Source: CAVQBC01 sp963710665
Lineage (GTDB): Bacteria > Actinomycetota > Thermoleophilia > Solirubrobacterales > Solirubrobacteraceae
Direction: 5' to 3'
NCBI GenBank assembly: GCA_963710665.1
Contig: CAVQBC010000008.1
Span: forward strand, 868,001-932,000
Length of the DNA: 64,000 nt
The notes under the pieces: generated by a model
Database searches by the model: none
Seen by the model: only the letters and a program-made list of their open reading frames with translations
Told to the model about the DNA's origin: nothing
Made by a program: the position numbers and the translations under genes
Shown: piece by piece, positions 60,358 through 64,000 of the stretch
Position numbering within the stretch: the stretch's first letter is position 1
Layout of the letters: each line of letters begins with the position of its first letter

Positions 60358-61500
60358 TCAGGCGGTGAGGACCCGTGTGTCCACGAGGCGCTCGTGCGGA
60401 TCCATCGGCCCGAGGCTCTCGACGATCTCGAACCGGCCGCCACGTGCTTGGCCGATGTACATGCTCATCCGCACGTGGTGCTGGCCGGGCACCATGACCG
60501 CGGGGCCGCCGGGGCCCTCGGCGATCTGCGCGTGATCCAGGGCCGCGATCACGTCCTCCTGCGTGAGCGATCCCGCCTCCGAGACGGCGGCGGCCCAGAG
60601 CTGCAGCCCGCGGTACAGGCCCGAGGACCCACTGCCGCCGGAGAACTTCGCCTCGCCGGGATAGAGCGCGTCGTATTGCGCCAGCAGCCGCCGGCTGAAC
60701 GGATCGCCGACCGCGTGGTAGTAGTCGAGGCAGCTGTACACCCCGTCGACGTGAGCGGCCGGCAGCATGTTCAGGAGGTTCTCCTCGAAGTACGTGCAGA
60801 CCAGGTGCCCGCCGCGCCGGGCGAAGCCGGAGTCGTGCAGTTGCTCGAGGAACGGTGCGACCCCGGGCGGCACGGTGGTGTTGAAGACCACGTCCGCGCC
60901 GGTCGAGGTGATCCGGTCGACCGTCGCGCGGTAGTCGGCGTGGTCGAGCGGGAAGTACTCCTCGCCGGCGATCTCCCCGCCGTTGGCCGTGACGACCTCC
61001 CGGACCCGCGCGTTCATCACGTGGGGCCAGATGTAGTCGGCGGACGGCAGGTAGAAGGTCTTCGCCCCGGTCTCCCGCATCAGCCACGGGATGAACGGAT
61101 CGACCTGCTGCGCCGGCACCGGGCCGGTGCAGAAGATGAGCGGATCGGACTCCTGCCCTTCGTACTGCTCCGGATAGATGTAGAGCGTCCGGCCCTCGAC
61201 CACCGCCTTGCCCTTGATGGCCTGTCTCGTGGAGCTGTAGATGCCGCCGAAGATGACGTCGACGTGATCGCGCTCGACCAGCTTCGCGGCCTTGGCGGCC
61301 GCGACGGTGTCGTCGGTCGCACTGTCCTCGAGGTGGAGCTCGAGGTGCCGCCCCAGCAGGCCGCCCTTGGCGTTGATGTCGCCGACGACCATCCTGGCCA
61401 CGTTGGCGTTGGCAAGCCCGATCACCGAGAGCGGGCCCGTCTGGTCGGCGATGACTCCCACCTTGATGGGATCACCGCCAGGGGTCTGTGATGCCGCCAT
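60358..61500 (-). CDS. AmiC/UrtA-like branched-chain-type binding protein without signal peptide
   Basis: 380 aa periplasmic-binding-protein type I fold: IKVGVIADQTGPLSVIGLAN, GGLLGRHLELHLEDSATDD, FGGIYSSTRQAIKGKAVVEG, TYFEENLLNMLPAAHVDGVY. It resembles the amide sensor AmiC and urea/short-chain-amide binding proteins. There is no signal peptide or lipobox before the domain, which starts at about residue 12, so it probably stays in the cytosol as a sensor. ATG has GGAGG five bases upstream. Divergent from the HD-GYP/LuxR regulator. Confidence 0.85.
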   Translation of the reverse strand: MAASQTPGGDPIKVGVIADQTGPLSVIGLANANVARMVVGDINAKGGLLGRHLELHLEDSATDDTVAAAKAAKLVERDHVDVIFGGIYSSTRQAIKGKAVVEGRTLYIYPEQYEGQESDPLIFCTGPVPAQQVDPFIPWLMRETGAKTFYLPSADYIWPHVMNARVREVVTANGGEIAGEEYFPLDHADYRATVDRITSTGADVVFNTTVPPGVAPFLEQLHDSGFARRGGHLVCTYFEENLLNMLPAAHVDGVYSCLDYYHAVGDPFSRRLLAQYDALYPGEAKFSGGSGSSGLYRGLQLWAAAVSEAGSLTQEDVIAALDHAQIAEGPGGPAVMVPGQHHVRMSMYIGQARGGRFEIVESLGPMDPHERLVDTRVLTA

Positions 61501-61605
61501 GATGTCCTCCGAGTGAGCGTTCTGTCGCCGGAGCGACAAGGGCGACGCGTCGTGCGAGGATCGTCCCCGCCCGTGCCGGCCGAAACATCGGGAGGACTCC
61601 CCATC

Positions 61606-63162
61606 TTGGACACACCGCTTCGCCTCGGCGAGCTCGTCGCGACCTTGGCGCTCGCGCAGGACAACGCCTTCGGTCAGCCGCTCGAGTCGCAGCTGCGGTC
61701 GTGCCTGCTCGCGACGTGGATCTGCGATGCCGCGGGCTTCGACGAAGAGGAGTGCGAGACCGCCTATTGGGTGGCGCTGCTCCGGTACGTCGGCTGCACC
61801 GGCCACGCACACGAGGTCGCCACCGTGTTCGGCGACGAGATCGCGATTCGCGCCCAGACGCTCGTCCACGACGCCGCGAATCCCACCGAGGTGATGCGGG
61901 ACGTGATGGCCTTCGCGACAGCCGGGCGCGGCCCGGACGAGCGCGACGAGATCGTCCGCATGATCCAGGAGACCGCCCGCGAGTGGGCGGTCTACAACTT
62001 CTCGTCCGGGTGCGAGGTCGCCGACATGCTCGTGCAGCGGCTCGACTTCGGCCCCCGGGTTCGCGACGCGCTGCGGTTCACGTTCGAGCGCTGGAACGGA
62101 AACGGCTATCCCGCCCATGCGCAGGGGGAGGCGATCCCCCTCGCGATGCGCGTGGTGCACCTCAGCCACGACATGGAGGCGATCGGCCGCCTCTTCTCAC
62201 CGGAGCATGCCCTCGACGCCGCTCGCGACCGCCGCGACCGCACATACGACCCGGCGCTCGCCGACCTGTTCGTCGCGCACGGAGGCGCCTGGTTCGATCG
62301 CCTGCGCGAGATCGAGCCGTGGGACGCCGTGCTCGCCGCCGAGCCCGAACCCCACCGCATGCTGGCCGGTGCTGAGCTCGACGACGCCCTGACCGTCGTC
62401 GCCGACTTCATCGACCTCAAGTCGCCGTACATGGGCGGGCACAGCCGTCGCTGCGCCGACCTCGCGGCTGACGCCGCCCGGGTGCTCGGACTCACCGAGG
62501 AGGACATCACCACGCTCCGCCGCGCGGCGTTCGTGCACGACTTCGGCACCACGGTGGTGCCGAACTCGATCTGGGACAAGCCCGGCCCGCTCACGCGGAC
62601 CGAGTTCGACCGGGTCGAGCTTCACCCGATGCTGACCGAGCAGATGCTGCGCCGCTCGCCGGCTCTGGCCTTCGTGAACACGGTCGCGTGCGCGCACCAC
62701 GAGAGGTGCGACGGGTCCGGCTACCACAAGCGCCTGCAGGCCGACGCCGACGGTCTCGGGGCGTGCGTGCTGGCGGCGACGGAGATCTACGTGGGATTGA
62801 CCACCGAGCGAGCCGACCGTCAGCCGTTCCCGCCCGACGACGCGGCCGCCGAGCTCCGCCGGCTCGAATCCCAGGGCGCGCTCGAGCCGCGCGCCAGCCG
62901 TGCAGTGCTCGTGGCCGCAGGGCACGGCGAGCCGCGAGCGCCGTCGGGCAAACGGCAGGTCAACCCGGGCGGGCTCACCCGACGCGAAGTCGATGTGCTG
63001 CGACTCGCGGCCAAGGGACTCACCACGCGGCAGATCGCCGACCGGCTCTACATCTCTCCCAAGACCGCCGATCACCACATCCAGCACATCTACGGCAAGA
63101 TCGACGTGTCGACACGCGCTGCAGCCGCGCTCTGGGCGATGCAGCACACCGTCGTGCAGTGA
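61606..63162 (+). CDS. tandem HD-GYP domain protein fused to a LuxR-type DNA-binding domain
   Basis: TTG at 61606 (GGAGG ten bases upstream) gives 518 aa; an earlier start at 61513 would be only 12 bases from the divergent gene's ATG. The N-terminal half is a degenerate HD-GYP domain (RWNGNGYPAHAQGEAIPLAM, with no HHE before it). The second has HD in AAFVHDFGTT and AHHERCDGSGYHKR (GYP as GYH). A LuxR helix-turn-helix ends it (LTRREVDVLRLAAKGLTTRQ). Likely a c-di-GMP- or nucleotide-responsive transcription factor, perhaps sensing via the divergent AmiC-like protein. Confidence 0.85.
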   Translation: MDTPLRLGELVATLALAQDNAFGQPLESQLRSCLLATWICDAAGFDEEECETAYWVALLRYVGCTGHAHEVATVFGDEIAIRAQTLVHDAANPTEVMRDVMAFATAGRGPDERDEIVRMIQETAREWAVYNFSSGCEVADMLVQRLDFGPRVRDALRFTFERWNGNGYPAHAQGEAIPLAMRVVHLSHDMEAIGRLFSPEHALDAARDRRDRTYDPALADLFVAHGGAWFDRLREIEPWDAVLAAEPEPHRMLAGAELDDALTVVADFIDLKSPYMGGHSRRCADLAADAARVLGLTEEDITTLRRAAFVHDFGTTVVPNSIWDKPGPLTRTEFDRVELHPMLTEQMLRRSPALAFVNTVACAHHERCDGSGYHKRLQADADGLGACVLAATEIYVGLTTERADRQPFPPDDAAAELRRLESQGALEPRASRAVLVAAGHGEPRAPSGKRQVNPGGLTRREVDVLRLAAKGLTTRQIADRLYISPKTADHHIQHIYGKIDVSTRAAAALWAMQHTVVQ

Positions 63163-63271
63163 CAGCGCGTGCCGTCCGGTTCCAGCGACGCGCGTACCAT
63201 GCCCACCGCAGCGGGCACGGCGGGAGCGCGCTTCCGTCGGCTCTGTCTTTCCGGCGATGACAGGAGTTGCC

Positions 63272-64000
63272 ATGGCGTACTCGCTCCCCGACGACGTCGA
63301 CCAGCGGCCGGTGGCGGTCGATGGCGCCGGCACCCTGGGCCGCCGGATCGCCACCGTCTACGCCGCCGGCGGTAGTGACGTCCGGCTGTTCGATACGTCC
63401 GCCGACCAGCGCGAGGCGGGCCGGGACTACGTCGAGCAGCACATCGCCGAGGTGCAGAAGGAGCTCGAGCTGCGGCCGGGCCGTACCGGCAAGGTCGAGG
63501 TCGCCGGCGATCTGCCGCGAGCGGTCGACGGGGCGTGGATGGTCATCGAGGCGGTCACCGAGCGCATCGACGTCAAGACCGAATTGTTCGGTGAGCTCGA
63601 CCAGGTCGCCGACGCCGACGCCATCCTCGCCACCAACTCCTCGTCGCTGCCCAGCAGGCTGATCATCGACAAGGTTCAGCACCCCGAGCGCGTCCTGAAC
63701 ACGCACTACTACCAGCCGCCGGAGCTCAACGCCGTCGAGCTCATGTCCTGCGGTGAGACGGATCCCGGCATCATCGACGCGCTCATGGACAGGCTGCCCG
63801 ACTACGGCCTTGCGCCGTTCCGCGTCCAGCGCGAGAGCGACGGATTCATCTTCAACCGCATCTGGGCGGCCATCAAGCGCGAATGCCTGATGGTCGTCGA
63901 GGAGGGCGTGGCAACCCCCGAGGACGTCGACGAGTTGTGGCGCATCTTCACCCGTCCCGGCGTTCCGCCCTTCCGGCTCATGGACCGCGTAGGCCTCGAC
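63272..64000 (+). CDS. 3-hydroxyacyl-CoA dehydrogenase, NAD-binding (cut by window edge)
   Basis: ATG at 63272; 243 codons remain open to the right edge. Seen: Rossmann VAVDGAGTLGRRIATVYAAG, Asp at LFDTSADQ, AWMVIEAVTERIDVKTELFG, ILATNSSSLP and HYYQPPELNAVEL, then SDGFIFNRIWAAIKREC and GVATPEDVDE. This is the FadB/PaaH family; the usual HFFNP is HYYQP here. It probably oxidises a 3-hydroxyacyl-CoA or 3-hydroxy acid with NAD. Substrate unresolved; C-terminus outside the window. Confidence 0.87.
   Translation, partial: MAYSLPDDVDQRPVAVDGAGTLGRRIATVYAAGGSDVRLFDTSADQREAGRDYVEQHIAEVQKELELRPGRTGKVEVAGDLPRAVDGAWMVIEAVTERIDVKTELFGELDQVADADAILATNSSSLPSRLIIDKVQHPERVLNTHYYQPPELNAVELMSCGETDPGIIDALMDRLPDYGLAPFRVQRESDGFIFNRIWAAIKRECLMVVEEGVATPEDVDELWRIFTRPGVPPFRLMDRVGLD

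Noticed and set aside
1..64000. CRISPR arrays, insertion sequences, tRNA or rRNA genes, prophage
   Set aside because: No regularly spaced direct repeats, transposase or integrase motifs, or tRNA-like T-loop sequences were noticed by eye; a dedicated search with tRNA and repeat models would settle this.

Overview
The window is very GC-rich (about 70-75 %), densely packed and full of ATGA/GTGA start-stop overlaps. Gene content (ChlID+CobN cobaltochelatase, MHS-family transporters, DUF4186, DUF2255, GFA proteins, a LuxR/HD-GYP regulator) points to a high-GC actinomycete, most likely of the Thermoleophilia/Solirubrobacterales type; that placement is inference from gene style, not from a marker gene.

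Region 1 (1-18,450, minus strand) is one long cobalamin operon headed by a cobalamin riboswitch: riboswitch - 25-codon leader ORF - cobQ - cobN - chlID - cobO - 51-codon ORF - cobB - cobI - cbiQ - cbiX/cbiO fusion - cobJ - cobA - cbiM - cobM - cbiD - cobL - start of a further gene cut by the window edge. It covers corrin-ring methylations, cobalt uptake (CbiMQO), cobalt insertion (CbiX and CobN/ChlID), amidations and adenosylation. It mixes 'anaerobic' (CbiD, CbiX) and 'aerobic' (CobN) signatures. cbiM and cobB each carry a one-base surplus that breaks the frame.

Region 2 (18,488-23,953) holds a membrane GGDEF-EAL protein, an ilvE-cupin pair, and a three-gene operon with an ApbE flavin transferase, a small anchored Ser/Thr-rich protein and a ferric-reductase-like membrane protein.

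Region 3 (24,014-40,465) is the most interesting part: a FadR-type GntR regulator followed by four consecutive transcription units, each preceded by a TGGT-n-ACCA palindrome. Unit 1: MHS transporter, SDR, biotin carrier (broken by a 20-bp tandem duplication), pyruvate-carboxylase-B-like carboxyltransferase, SDR. Unit 2: a second succinate-dehydrogenase-like complex. Unit 3: ASL/fumarase-superfamily lyase, a two-subunit UxaA/SuyAB-like lyase, a 3-hydroxyisobutyrate-dehydrogenase-family reductase with a YihU-like motif. Unit 4: an HD-like protein of unknown function, a metallo-beta-lactamase-fold hydrolase and a sulfite-oxidase-family molybdoenzyme. SuyAB-like lyase plus sulfite oxidase suggests catabolism of a C3 organosulfonate, with pyruvate and sulfite as products; this is inference.

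Region 4 (40,677-49,610): two tandem DUF4239-type membrane proteins (one frameshifted, one without a normal start codon), an aldehyde dehydrogenase, a DMT transporter, an FAD-linked oxidase, a methyltransferase, a DUF4186 protein and a 160-bp imperfect palindrome.

Region 5 (49,658-64,000): a glutamate/glutamine-type ABC uptake operon with tandem hairpins between binding protein and permeases, then a mixed set of small enzymes (GFA, VOC, DUF2255, zinc alcohol dehydrogenase, XRE regulator, aldo/keto reductase, cupin, RibD-like), a signal-less AmiC-like binding protein divergent from a tandem HD-GYP/LuxR regulator, and a 3-hydroxyacyl-CoA dehydrogenase cut by the right edge. No rRNA, tRNA, CRISPR array or insertion sequence was recognised.
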